From: Streptomyces sp. NBC_01549
GTDB lineage: Bacteria > Actinomycetota > Actinomycetes > Streptomycetales > Streptomycetaceae
Length of the DNA: 64,000 nt
Assembly: GCF_026339955.1 (NCBI RefSeq)
Contig: NZ_JAPEPW010000001.1
Location: 6,779,001-6,843,000, forward strand
Direction: 5' to 3'
The stretch's first letter is position 1. Each line of letters opens with the position of its first letter. Under the pieces are notes generated by a model. The model was not told the origin of the DNA and made no database searches. It saw only the letters and a list, made by a program, of their open reading frames with translations. Shown here one piece after another: positions 27,615 through 35,954 of the stretch. The position numbers and the translations under genes were made by a program.

Positions 27615-29038
27615 TCCACCGGATTCCGATCCACCCACGCCAGCCGCATCGGAGGCAGGAACTCCCGCACGTACGTCCGGTGCCAGCATGCGCCCGTCTC
27701 CCGCAGCTCACGCCATGTCGTGTAGCGGTAGCGGTAGAGGCGGGCGCGGACGTACCGGGGCGGGGCGTTCGCCGGGAACGGGGAGCGACGCAGCAGGCGC
27801 AGCGTGTCGCGGTCGTTCTCCAGGAGCCGTTCGACCAGGCCGGTGAACCAGGAGGCGGCGTACGCGGGGGAGAGCGCCGCGAACCACATCAGCCAGTCGA
27901 GCCGCAGATGGTACGGCGCGTACTGGCGCGGCCAGTGCCGGGGATCGCCCGGCTTGCCCTTGAACTCGTACTCCTTCCACACCGAGTCCTCCCGCGGCAT
28001 GGGGTCGCTCGTGCCCTCGACGACCACCTCGTGGCGCACCCGGCTCACGCTGCCGAACGCGCCGTAGGTGTTGACCAGATGCAGGGGGTCGAAAGAACGG
28101 TTCATGACCTGGCGCCGGGAGACCAGGTTGCGGGCGGGGCGGTAGCTGAGGACCAGCAGGCCTATGGCGACCGCGAGGACCACGATCTCGTACCACAGGG
28201 GCGGGCCGGCCACGTGTGGGCGAGTCGTGGGGAACTCGATCGCGGAGAGGGCCAGCACGATGGTGGCCCAGTTCAGCCAGGCGAAGTTGCCGGACAGGAC
28301 CAGCCAGAGCTGGGTGAGGACCATCAGTGAGGCGGCTGCCGTCGCGATCGGCTGCGGGGTGAAGAGGAGGACGGGCACGACGAGCTGGGTGAAGTGGTTC
28401 GCGGCCACCTCGACCCGGTGGAGGGGCTTGGGGAGATGGTGGAAGAACCAGCTCAGCGGGCCCGGCATCGGCTGGGTCTCGTGGTGGAAGTCGAGGCAGG
28501 TCAGGTCCCGCCAGCAGGGGTCCCCGCGCATCTTGATCAGCCCGGCGCCGAACTCGACGCGGAACAGCACCCAGCGCAGCAGGAAGAGGACGACGATCGG
28601 CGGGGCCACCTCGTCGTTGCCGAGGAACACGGCGAGGAAACCGACCTCCAGGAGCAGGGACTCCCAGCCGAACGAGTACCAGGTCTGGCCCACGTTGACG
28701 ATCGACAGGTACATCGCCCAGGGCACCAGCCACGCCACCATGGCCCCCCAGAGCGGGAGTCGCTGGTCCACGCCCGCGACCAGGGCCGCCGACACCGCGC
28801 AGCCCGCCCAGGCCCAGGCCGCGAAGAAACGGTCCGAGTAGCGCAGGTGGAACACGCTCGGCGCGTCGCGGAACGCCACCCGCGCCACGAACCGCGGCAC
28901 CGGCAGCATCCCCCGCTCCCCGATCAGCGCACGGAACTGCAGCGCCGCGCCCAGGAACGCGACGAGGTACACCGCGGCCAGGGTCCGCTGGAAGACCAGT
29001 CGGCTCAGCCAGTACTCGGGGGCGACGAACCACTCCAC
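27602..29038 (-). CDS. Lipase maturation factor (LMF1) family membrane protein
   Basis: This 478-residue protein has about ten hydrophobic segments and the LMF signature region: L-T-C-L-D-F-H-H-E-T-Q-P-M-P, then L-S-W-F-F-H-H-L-P, then N-H-F-T-Q-L-V-V-P. In animals LMF1 helps lipases fold in the ER; the job of bacterial homologues, common in actinomycetes, is unknown. The start is GTG with GGAGAGGAG upstream. It converges on the fucose operon with a 13-base overlap and is divergent from the DUF6777 gene. Confidence 0.88.
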   Translation of the reverse strand: MEWFVAPEYWLSRLVFQRTLAAVYLVAFLGAALQFRALIGERGMLPVPRFVARVAFRDAPSVFHLRYSDRFFAAWAWAGCAVSAALVAGVDQRLPLWGAMVAWLVPWAMYLSIVNVGQTWYSFGWESLLLEVGFLAVFLGNDEVAPPIVVLFLLRWVLFRVEFGAGLIKMRGDPCWRDLTCLDFHHETQPMPGPLSWFFHHLPKPLHRVEVAANHFTQLVVPVLLFTPQPIATAAASLMVLTQLWLVLSGNFAWLNWATIVLALSAIEFPTTRPHVAGPPLWYEIVVLAVAIGLLVLSYRPARNLVSRRQVMNRSFDPLHLVNTYGAFGSVSRVRHEVVVEGTSDPMPREDSVWKEYEFKGKPGDPRHWPRQYAPYHLRLDWLMWFAALSPAYAASWFTGLVERLLENDRDTLRLLRRSPFPANAPPRYVRARLYRYRYTTWRELRETGACWHRTYVREFLPPMRLAWVDRNPVDQSR

Positions 29039-29142
29039 GAGGAATCACTCCTCTCCCTTCGCTTCCATTGTGACGCTGGGTGACTGTCTCCGCTTGCGTG
29101 AGCCAACTGGGCGACGCAGACAATAGTGGACGAAATGCCCGG

Positions 29143-29214
29143 AATCACCGGGAGATCGTGGTGCAACGGGAGGACGAAGTGCAACGGGAGAACGTGGTGC
29201 GACAAGAGAACAGC
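29143..29214 (+). repeat. 18-base tandem repeats with in-frame GTG codons at the 5' end of the DUF6777 gene
   Basis: Three units begin with GTG at 29161, 29179 and 29197, followed by the GTG at 29215; a weaker unit precedes them at 29143. Units of the form GTGCAACGGGAG carry a Shine-Dalgarno-like GGGAG about 5-8 bases before the next GTG; the third unit is more diverged. If read, they encode a charged V-Q-R-E-x-x repeat. Confidence 0.85.
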
Positions 29215-30471
29215 GTGGTGCGCATACCCACCCGGGCCCTCGTCATGGCCTGCGCCCTCTCGGCGGCGCTCCTCGCCGCCGGGTGCGGCGGCCACGACGG
29301 CGAGAGCGCGGCGTTCGGGGCCGACGGCGGTGAAGTCTTCCTGCAGCCGGTCGCGGGCGGCGGTCCCGACCCGTTCACCGAATCCACGGCCGCCGACCCG
29401 CCGTCCGTCACCCGAATGCCGTACCCGGCGGCACCCACGGACCGTGGCTCCACCCCGCAGGGCGTGCGCTCCTTCTCCGGCTCCACACCCGGCCTCTACG
29501 GCGGCATCCGGGCCGTCGGCAGCTGTGACGTCGAGAAGCAGATCGGCTTCCTCGCCTCGGACTCGGGCAGGGCGCGCTCCTTCGCGCAGGCCGCGGGCGT
29601 CTCCCAGGCGGTCGTCCCGGACTTCCTGCGCGGTCTGACCTCGGTCGTGCTGCGCGCCGACACACAGGTCACCGACCACGGTTTCCGCGACGGCCGGGCG
29701 ACCACCTTCCAGTCCGTGCTGCAGCGGGGCACCGCGGTCCTCGTCGACAACCGGGGCGTGCCGCGCGTGCGCTGCGCCGGCGGCAACCCGCTGAACCCGC
29801 CGACCGTCTCCAAGTCGCCCGCGGGCACCCAGGGGAAGCCCTGGTCCGGCTTCCGCCCTGGCAACGTTGTCGTCGTGACCCCGGCGTCCACCGTGATCAG
29901 CAACATCACGATCATCGACATCGTCGACCACACGTGGATCGAACGGCGGATCGGGGACGACGGTCACCGGGACGTCGTCGTACGGCCGCAGACCTCGACC
30001 CCGAGCCCCGGCCGTCGCAGCGGCACAGGCTCGAGCACGAGCCCGCGGCAGAGCCCGGAGACGGCCCCCTCGTCTGAGAAGCCGTCGTCCGAGTGTGTGG
30101 CGCCCACCCTGACCGTCACCCCGGAAGGAACCCCGGGCATGCCGGACGGTGGTGCGCCGACGGAGGCTCCGGTGGCCGCGGTGTCGGACTGCCTCCCGCC
30201 GACCACGACCGTCCCGCCGACCTCACCGCCCGGCGTCTCGCTGCCGCCTCTCGCGCCGCAAACCCCCGCGCCGGACTCCACGGAGAGCGACCGGGGCGCG
30301 CCGGTCGACCCCCTCGACCCGCTCGCCCCGCTGGACCCCTCCGAGGACGAGATCGGCCCCGACACCGTTCCGGAGATCCCCGACCTGCCCGACGGCGGTG
30401 GTCTGATACCCGACGAGTCGCCCGACGCGGACACCGTCTTCGACGCCCCGACCGACGTCTTCGACGGCTGA
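29215..30471 (+). CDS. DUF6777 lipoprotein with Pro/Ser/Thr-rich tail
   Basis: This 418-residue protein starts V-V-R-I-P-T-R and has a lipoprotein signal with lipobox A-A-G-C. The middle (about residues 85-260) matches the Streptomyces domain DUF6777, with G-L-Y-G-G-x-R and paired cysteines (S-C-D, R-C-A-G-G). The last 160 residues are rich in proline, serine and threonine with acidic D-P-L-D-P stretches, suggesting a wall-spanning stalk. Longer starts up to 29080 are open in frame but run through the 18-base repeats. Function is unknown. A strong hairpin follows the stop. Confidence 0.85.
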   Translation: MVRIPTRALVMACALSAALLAAGCGGHDGESAAFGADGGEVFLQPVAGGGPDPFTESTAADPPSVTRMPYPAAPTDRGSTPQGVRSFSGSTPGLYGGIRAVGSCDVEKQIGFLASDSGRARSFAQAAGVSQAVVPDFLRGLTSVVLRADTQVTDHGFRDGRATTFQSVLQRGTAVLVDNRGVPRVRCAGGNPLNPPTVSKSPAGTQGKPWSGFRPGNVVVVTPASTVISNITIIDIVDHTWIERRIGDDGHRDVVVRPQTSTPSPGRRSGTGSSTSPRQSPETAPSSEKPSSECVAPTLTVTPEGTPGMPDGGAPTEAPVAAVSDCLPPTTTVPPTSPPGVSLPPLAPQTPAPDSTESDRGAPVDPLDPLAPLDPSEDEIGPDTVPEIPDLPDGGGLIPDESPDADTVFDAPTDVFDG

Positions 30472-30486
30472 GCGCCGGAGTGTTCC

Positions 30487-30510
30487 GGGGAGCCCGAATC
30501 CGGGCTCCCC
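30487..30510 (+). terminator. Hairpin terminator after the DUF6777 gene
   Basis: A perfect 10-bp stem (GGGGAGCCCG and its complement) with loop AATC begins 16 bases after the stop codon. Confidence 0.8.
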
Positions 30511-30550
30511 AGAAGTCGAATAATCGGCCGAATGCTGGCAAGGTGGGCCC

Positions 30551-32626
30551 ATGGTTGATCGGGGAGCGAGCGCCCTGGCACTCCCGGACGACTGGCCCGC
30601 CCACCCGGATCCGATCCTGGCGCTCAACCGCATGGGCAGTTTCGACTGGGACCTGGACACCGGTCTGATGCAGATGGACGCCCAGGCCCACGAAGTCTTC
30701 GACCTGTGCCCCGAGGAGTACGACGGCCGCCCCGAGACCCTCTCCCGGCGGGTGCCGGGGACCGAGGGGATCCGTCTCGACACCCTGGTCTCCCAGGCGC
30801 TCAAGGACGGCAGCGAGAACTACGGCGCCTACTTCCGCATCCGCTGCCGCGACGGCTCACTGCGCTGGACCCACACCCAGGGATATATCCGCCGCGACGA
30901 GACGGGCCGCCCGCGCCGGATCATCGGCATCGTCCGCGACGCCACGCAGGAGCTCGGCGAGCGCGCGGCGCGCCGTGAACAGGCGGCCCAGGACGAGGCG
31001 CGGCGCCAGCAGACGAACGTAGTGCAGATCACCACGGCCGCCCTCGCCCACGCCCGCACCGTCCAGGACGTCATCGACGTGCTCAAGGACTCCCACGGCC
31101 TCACCCACCTCGGCGCGACCAGCCTGGTCATGGGCCTGGTGGAGGCCGGACGCATCCGGCTGGTCGCCGAGGGCCCGGCGGGCAGCTTCGTCCCCGGCAC
31201 CATGGTCACCCGCATCGACGAGCAGTACCCGATGAGCGAGGCCGTACGCACCCTCGCCCCGCGCTTCATCGATTCGCCCGAGGACTTCGCCGAGTCGTAT
31301 CCGCTGCTGTGGCCGCACATCACCGACCTGAAGATCACCTCGGCCGCCTATCTGCCGCTGATCGCGCAGGCCCGCCCCATCGGCGCGATGGGCCTGCTCT
31401 ACAACGACCGGCGCGGGTTCTCGTCGGAGGAGCGCAACGTCCTCGTCGCGCTCGGCAGCAGCATCGCCCAGAGCCTGCAGCGGGCCATGTTCTACGAGCA
31501 GGAGAAGGACCTCGCCCAGGGTCTCCAGCAGGCCATGCTGCCGCGCTCCATACCGAACGTGCCCGGCGCCGACATCGCCGTCCGCTACCGCTCCGCCTCC
31601 CTCGGCCGGGACATCGGCGGCGACTGGTACGACGTGATCCCGCTGCCCGGCGGCCGCGTCGGCGCCGTCATCGGGGACGTCCAGGGCCACGACACCCACG
31701 CCGCCGCCGTCATGGGCCAGTTGCGGATCGTGCTGCGGGCCTACGCCGCCGAGGGACACACCCCCGCCACCGTGATGGCCCGCGCCTCGGTCTTCCTGCA
31801 CGAACTCGACACCGAACGCTTCGCGACCTGCCTGTACGCGGAGGCCGACCTGTCCACCGGGGTCGTCCAGCTGGTGCGGGCCGGCCACATCGACCCGCTG
31901 ATCCGGGACAACGACGGCACCTGCCGCCGGCAGCCCGTCGAAGGAGGATTGCCACTCGGCCTGTCCGCCTTGTTCGGGCGCCTCGAATACCCCGTCGAGA
32001 CAGTCGAGCTGGACCCCGGACAGACTCTGGTGCTGTGCACCGACGGCCTCGTCGAGCAGCCCGGCATCGACCTCGACGAGGGCATGCACACCCTCATCGA
32101 GCTGATCCGCTCGGGCCCGGACGACGTACGCGACCTCGCCGACCGGCTCATCGACGTGGCCGAGGAACGCGGTGGCGACGACGATGTGGCCCTGCTGGCG
32201 CTGCGCCGTCGCGGCGCCGGGCCCCGGCAGTCCGGCGGACGGCTCCAGCAGCACGTCGCGCCCGGCGACCCCGAGGCGCTCACCGAGGCCCGGCACATGA
32301 TCCGGGCCGCGGTGAGCGCCTGGGGCGCGGGTGAGCGTGCCGACGAGGTCGAGCTGGTCGCCGACGAGCTGATCACCAACGCCCTCATGCACACCGAAGG
32401 CTCCGCGATCGTCACCTTGCGGGTCCTCAGCGGTCCGGGCCGCCGGCTGCGCGCGGAGGTCGAGGACTCCTCCAGCGCGCTGCCGCGCCGCCGTGAGGCG
32501 GGCGAGTCCGGCGTCTCCGGCCGTGGACTCCTGCTCGTCGACCGCCTCGCCGACGTCTGGGGCGTGGAGGCGCGCGGGGGCGGCAAGTGCGTGTGGTGCG
32601 AGTTCCTGGTCCCGGAACGGGACTGA
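30551..32626 (+). CDS. PAS-GAF-PP2C(SpoIIE)-HATPase regulatory protein
   Basis: This 691-residue protein has a PAS domain (about 20-140, F-D-W-D-L-D), a short coiled coil, a GAF domain (about 155-310), a SpoIIE-type PP2C phosphatase (about 320-545, with the metal motifs G-R-D-I-G-G-D-W-Y-D and G-D-V-Q-G-H-D) and a GHKL HATPase domain (about 575-690, D-E-L-I-T-N-A). Such proteins control anti-sigma/anti-anti-sigma switches by dephosphorylation and serine kinase activity. No partner STAS gene is adjacent. AGGTGGG precedes the ATG. It is soluble, without membrane segments. Confidence 0.93.
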   Translation: MVDRGASALALPDDWPAHPDPILALNRMGSFDWDLDTGLMQMDAQAHEVFDLCPEEYDGRPETLSRRVPGTEGIRLDTLVSQALKDGSENYGAYFRIRCRDGSLRWTHTQGYIRRDETGRPRRIIGIVRDATQELGERAARREQAAQDEARRQQTNVVQITTAALAHARTVQDVIDVLKDSHGLTHLGATSLVMGLVEAGRIRLVAEGPAGSFVPGTMVTRIDEQYPMSEAVRTLAPRFIDSPEDFAESYPLLWPHITDLKITSAAYLPLIAQARPIGAMGLLYNDRRGFSSEERNVLVALGSSIAQSLQRAMFYEQEKDLAQGLQQAMLPRSIPNVPGADIAVRYRSASLGRDIGGDWYDVIPLPGGRVGAVIGDVQGHDTHAAAVMGQLRIVLRAYAAEGHTPATVMARASVFLHELDTERFATCLYAEADLSTGVVQLVRAGHIDPLIRDNDGTCRRQPVEGGLPLGLSALFGRLEYPVETVELDPGQTLVLCTDGLVEQPGIDLDEGMHTLIELIRSGPDDVRDLADRLIDVAEERGGDDDVALLALRRRGAGPRQSGGRLQQHVAPGDPEALTEARHMIRAAVSAWGAGERADEVELVADELITNALMHTEGSAIVTLRVLSGPGRRLRAEVEDSSSALPRRREAGESGVSGRGLLLVDRLADVWGVEARGGGKCVWCEFLVPERD

Positions 32627-32642
32627 CCGGGCGTCGCCCGGT
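32626..32642 (+). terminator. Hairpin terminator after the phosphatase gene
   Basis: ACCGGGC-GTC-GCCCGGT forms a 7-bp stem that starts at the last base of the stop codon and is followed by T-rich TTGTT. Confidence 0.65.
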
Positions 32643-32745
32643 TTGTTCGGGGCCTGGCTCAGGGACTCTCGGGGACGGACTGACGCCGTTCCAGGAGGCG
32701 GGTGGTTCTGGTGGGGTTGTCGGTGGGGGGTGGCACTCTGGAGCT

Positions 32746-33605
32746 ATGCCGGAACTGCCGGAGGTCGAAGCGCTCAGGACTTCCTGGCCGACCATCTCGT
32801 CGGCCGCGAGGTCGTGCGCGTGCTGCCCGTCGCCATCAGCGTCCTGAAGACCTACGACCCGCCCGTCACCGCCTTCGAGGGCCGCGAGGTGACCGCTGTG
32901 CGTCGGTACGGCAAGTTCCTCGACATCGAGGCCGACGGGCTGCACTTCGTGACCCATCTGGCCCGCGCGGGCTGGCTGCACTGGAAGGACACGCTGCCCG
33001 ACGGCCTGCCCCGCCCCGGCAAGGGGCCGCTCGCGCTGCGTGTCGCCCTGGAGACCGGCGAGGGCTTCGACCTCACCGAGGCCGGGACACAGAAGAGACT
33101 CGCGGTGTACGTCGTCCGGGACCCGGCGGAGATCCCCGGCGTGGCCCGCCTCGGCCCCGACCCCCTTGCCGCCGACTTCGACGAGGAACGGTTCGCCCGG
33201 CTGCTCGCGAACGAGCGCCGCCAACTCAAGGGGGCGCTCCGGGACCAGAGCCTGATCGCCGGTGTGGGAAACGCGTACAGCGACGAGATCCTGCACGCCG
33301 CCAAGATGTCCCCCTTCAAAATCGCCGCCTCGCTGAGCCCCGAGGAGACGACCCGTCTCTACGAGGCGTTGCGCACCACGCTCACCGAGGCGGTGGAGCG
33401 CTCCCACGGGCTGGCCGCGGGGCGCCTCAAGGCGGAGAAGAAGAGCGGGCTGCGGGTGCACGGCAGAGCGGGCGAACCCTGCCCGGTGTGCGGCGACACC
33501 ATCCGCGAGGTCTCCTTCAGCGACTCCTCGCTGCAGTACTGCCCGACCTGCCAGACGGGCGGCAAGCCACTCGCGGACCGCCGGTTGTCCCGGCTGCTCA
33601 AATAG
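32746..33605 (+). pseudogene. Fpg/Nei-family DNA glycosylase, frameshifted near the start
   Basis: The ATG at 32746 begins M-P-E-L-P-E-V-E-A-L-R, the hallmark N-terminus whose Pro2/Glu3 form the catalytic site for base excision. The matching continuation (D-F-L-A-D-H-L-V-G-R) is in another frame from 32778, so one base is missing at 32776-32778 (GG where GGG is expected). From there to 33605 the frame is intact: helix-two-turn-helix G-V-G-N-A-Y-S-D-E, and a C-terminal zinc finger (C-P-V-C ... C-P-T-C-Q). A protein started downstream would lack the catalytic Pro/Glu. This is either a real inactivating deletion or a sequencing error in a short G run. Without the shift it would be about 286 residues, normal for the family. 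Confidence 0.88.
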
Positions 33606-33612
33606 CCCGGGC

Positions 33613-34269
33613 TCAACGGGGCGTCACGGTCACCAGGTGCTTGCCGTCCGTCGTGCGCACCTCGAACCGGCTGATCTCGTCGGACTTGAGCGCGGCGCCG
33701 CCCTGCAGGGTGGTCGCCTCGCCGTCGTGCGCGGGCACCATCCAACTCGTCACCGTCTGCTGCGAACCGTCCTTGCCGATGGCGACGAGCTGACAGGGGC
33801 GCGGGCCCCCGGCGTCCTTGACTTCGACCTCGACCTGGCTGCCCCAGATCCGGTCCGCGGTGGTGACGCGGGCCCACACGCCGGTCTGCGCGTCCGTCGA
33901 CGCGACCGCGGCCGTCTGTGACCCGGAACCGTGCGACGCGACCATCGCGATCGCCGGTCCGCCCGCCGCGAGCACCACGGCGGCGGCCACCGCGTACAGC
34001 CAGCGCCTGCGACCGGCCCGGTGCCGGGTCGCCACCTCACTGAGCAGTTTGTCCATCAGGCGCGGCCCGGGGGCGGCGAAGGGGTGCACGGAGCGCGGGG
34101 TGGCATGCCGGTACAGCATCAGCTGCCGCGTGGCGGGCCTGAACTCACTCACGTGCGCCGCGCACTGGGGGCACTCCATGAGGTGATCCTCGAAGCGGAA
34201 CGCCTCCGCCTCGTCCAGCACGCCGAGCGCGTAGGCGCCGACGTCACGATGCCGTTCCAGGGACCTCAT
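33613..34269 (-). CDS. Zinc-finger anti-sigma factor
   Basis: This 218-residue protein starts at the ATG at 34269 (M-R-S-L-E-R-H-R-D-V-G-A-Y-A-L-G). The N-terminal half is a ZAS/zf-HC2 anti-sigma domain with H-L-M-E-C-P-Q-C. One transmembrane helix (W-L-Y-A-V-A-A-A-V-V-L-A-A) follows near residue 100, and the C-terminal extracytoplasmic domain resembles RskA. It would hold an ECF sigma factor at the membrane. The probable partner is the sigma gene at 35173, one unknown gene upstream on the same strand. AAGGA lies about 13 bases before the ATG, a poor spacing. Confidence 0.88.
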   Translation of the reverse strand: MRSLERHRDVGAYALGVLDEAEAFRFEDHLMECPQCAAHVSEFRPATRQLMLYRHATPRSVHPFAAPGPRLMDKLLSEVATRHRAGRRRWLYAVAAAVVLAAGGPAIAMVASHGSGSQTAAVASTDAQTGVWARVTTADRIWGSQVEVEVKDAGGPRPCQLVAIGKDGSQQTVTSWMVPAHDGEATTLQGGAALKSDEISRFEVRTTDGKHLVTVTPR

Positions 34270-34504
34270 ACCGAATACCGAATCCTTGTGGCGATGGTGC
34301 GGGCTGGGAGTGGTGTTGCTGTTGCCCACGGGTACGCACCAGACCGCCGAATCACTCAAGACTCGTTCGGAATCGCGGCCAAGACATTCGGAGCGGGTGG
34401 GCTCGCGGATTGGTGCGAGCTCAAAAAAAGTTGTGCGAAAAACTTGTTTGGCGGAGCGCGAGGCCCTGAACAGGGGTTACCGGCGGTCCGCCCGGTCGTG
34501 GCGG

Positions 34505-35020
34505 TCAGAAGAGATGGATCGCCAGATGTCCCAGGGGCAGACCCAGCCGCCAGGCCGGTGTCCATACCTTCGGACCGTCGTCCTCGCCCGGGATCGGACC
34601 GCCGCCGGGTACGGCGTCCAGGTCGGGGGCGAGCAGTTCGGTCTCCTCCAGCCAGCGCCAGGCCGCCGTCGCCAGTTCCAGGTCCGGGGCGGGGCCGCCG
34701 GACTCGACCGCCTCGGCCGCGCGCCGCGCCATGTGCTCGCGCACCCAGTCCTGCCACGGCTGGTCGTACGCCGTCAGTGAGAGCCAGGTCTCCAACTGTG
34801 AGACGACCCGGATGCCCGAGAGCTCACCGTCGGTGTCGGAGAGGAAGATGGTCAGCGCCAGGGCGTCACGCCCGGCGCGGAACTCGAAGGACGTGGGCGG
34901 CATCAGGTCGCCGGTCCGCAGCAGCTCGTCGGCGATGTACTCGGCGTACAACCACGCCATGGGGACGGTGAGTTCCCCACCGCCGGTGCCGTCCGTGCTC
35001 TCTTGGCCTCTGTGCAGCAT
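34505..35020 (-). CDS. Conserved hypothetical protein between sigma and anti-sigma genes
   Basis: I do not recognise this 171-residue acidic protein. I chose the ATG at 35020 because GGAAGG and GGAAGGG tracts lie directly upstream; the frame is open to 35122 but without a good start signal. It contains A-W-L-Y-A-E-Y-I-A-D-E-L-L, a tryptophan-rich middle (Y-D-Q-P-W-Q-D-W-V) and a second aromatic block (W-R-W-L-E-E-T-E-L-L), with no signal peptide or membrane helix. Its position between an ECF sigma factor and an anti-sigma factor suggests a role in the same regulatory unit, by context only. Confidence 0.7.
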   Translation of the reverse strand: MLHRGQESTDGTGGGELTVPMAWLYAEYIADELLRTGDLMPPTSFEFRAGRDALALTIFLSDTDGELSGIRVVSQLETWLSLTAYDQPWQDWVREHMARRAAEAVESGGPAPDLELATAAWRWLEETELLAPDLDAVPGGGPIPGEDDGPKVWTPAWRLGLPLGHLAIHLF

Positions 35021-35070
35021 CCCTTCCTGCCTTCCTCCGGTTTGCGTGCGCGTCGCCCGATCCCGAGCCC

Positions 35071-35088
35071 TTGGGGGTTTCCCCCCAA
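35071..35088 (-). terminator. Hairpin between sigma gene and hypothetical gene
   Basis: TTGGGGG (35071-35077), a 4-base loop and its complement (35082-35088) form a 7-bp stem about 85 bases beyond the sigma-factor stop and 51 bases before the next start on the minus strand. It has no U-tract and may attenuate rather than end transcription. Confidence 0.35.
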
Positions 35089-35172
35089 TCCGGAACACGG
35101 ATGAGGACAGCTGATTGCTCAACCATGGTCCTCAGCAAGGCGCTTTACGGAGGTTTGACTCAGCCTTCGGTT

Positions 35173-35712
35173 TCACCGCAGGTCGGCCGCGTATCCCGGA
35201 AGAACCCGGCGCAGGGCGCGCAGCGCGTAGTACGCACGAGACTTCACGGTACCGGGCGGAATTCCGAGCGCCGCGGCGGCCTCCGCCACACTCGCCCCCT
35301 GGAAGTACACCAGCACCAGGACTTCACGGTGCTCGGGAGTGAGTGTCTTCACAGCCTCCCGCACATCGAGCGTCGCCGCCGACCTTTCGGCGTGATCCGC
35401 GCAGACCCGGGCACTTTCCAGCACCGCGTCCCCGACCTCCGGTGGACGCGCCTGGCGGGCCCGCCGTGCGTCGATCGCGAGCCGCCGTCCCACGGTGAGC
35501 AGCCAGGGGCGTACGGAGTCGAAGTCGTCGGCGCGCAGCGCCTCGGGATGCTGCCAGGCGCGGACGAACGTCTCCTGCAGCAGATCCTCGGCGCGCTGGC
35601 GGTCGCCGTCGGAGAGTCGCAGGAGCAGGGCGAAGAGGGGCCGGCCGTGCTCGCGCTGCAGCGCGGCCAACTCGTGTTCGGCGGTCGTCTTGGTGGTGGT
35701 TCCGGCCGTCAT
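35173..35712 (-). CDS. ECF RNA polymerase sigma factor
   Basis: This 179-residue sigma factor has region 2 (E-D-L-L-Q-E-T-F-V-R-A-W, then P-W-L-L-T-V-G-R-R) and region 4 with the -35 binding helix (S-V-A-E-A-A-A-A-L-G-I-P-P-G-T-V-K-S-R), and neither region 1 nor 3. The ATG at 35712 fits the normal family length; the frame stays open upstream but the extra 46 residues are proline/arginine-rich without family character. It is probably controlled by the anti-sigma factor at 33613. Confidence 0.92.
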   Translation of the reverse strand: MTAGTTTKTTAEHELAALQREHGRPLFALLLRLSDGDRQRAEDLLQETFVRAWQHPEALRADDFDSVRPWLLTVGRRLAIDARRARQARPPEVGDAVLESARVCADHAERSAATLDVREAVKTLTPEHREVLVLVYFQGASVAEAAAALGIPPGTVKSRAYYALRALRRVLPGYAADLR

Positions 35713-35954
35713 GGCCTGTATGCCAGCGGGTGCCGCTCCGCTGGGACAGGGCCGGGGCACGGGTCTGCGGTGGGCGGTCGATGCCGTCGGTGAACGGCGC
35801 GGTGAACGGTTCAGCGGGGCCCGGTGGCGCCCCAACCGGCCCTTCTCCAAGGGCCGGACGGGCTACGGGTGCGCGTTGCTCCTTGACTCCACCCTCCCCG
35901 GTCGGGTGGATTTGCCTCACTTCCTACTTAAATATGACTGTATCGAGGCTGGGC

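Noticed and set aside
35934..35954. Upstream ATG of the CapA-like gene at 35934
   Set aside because: It adds seven residues, has no ribosome binding site and lies in the AT-rich stretch that more likely belongs to the promoter.
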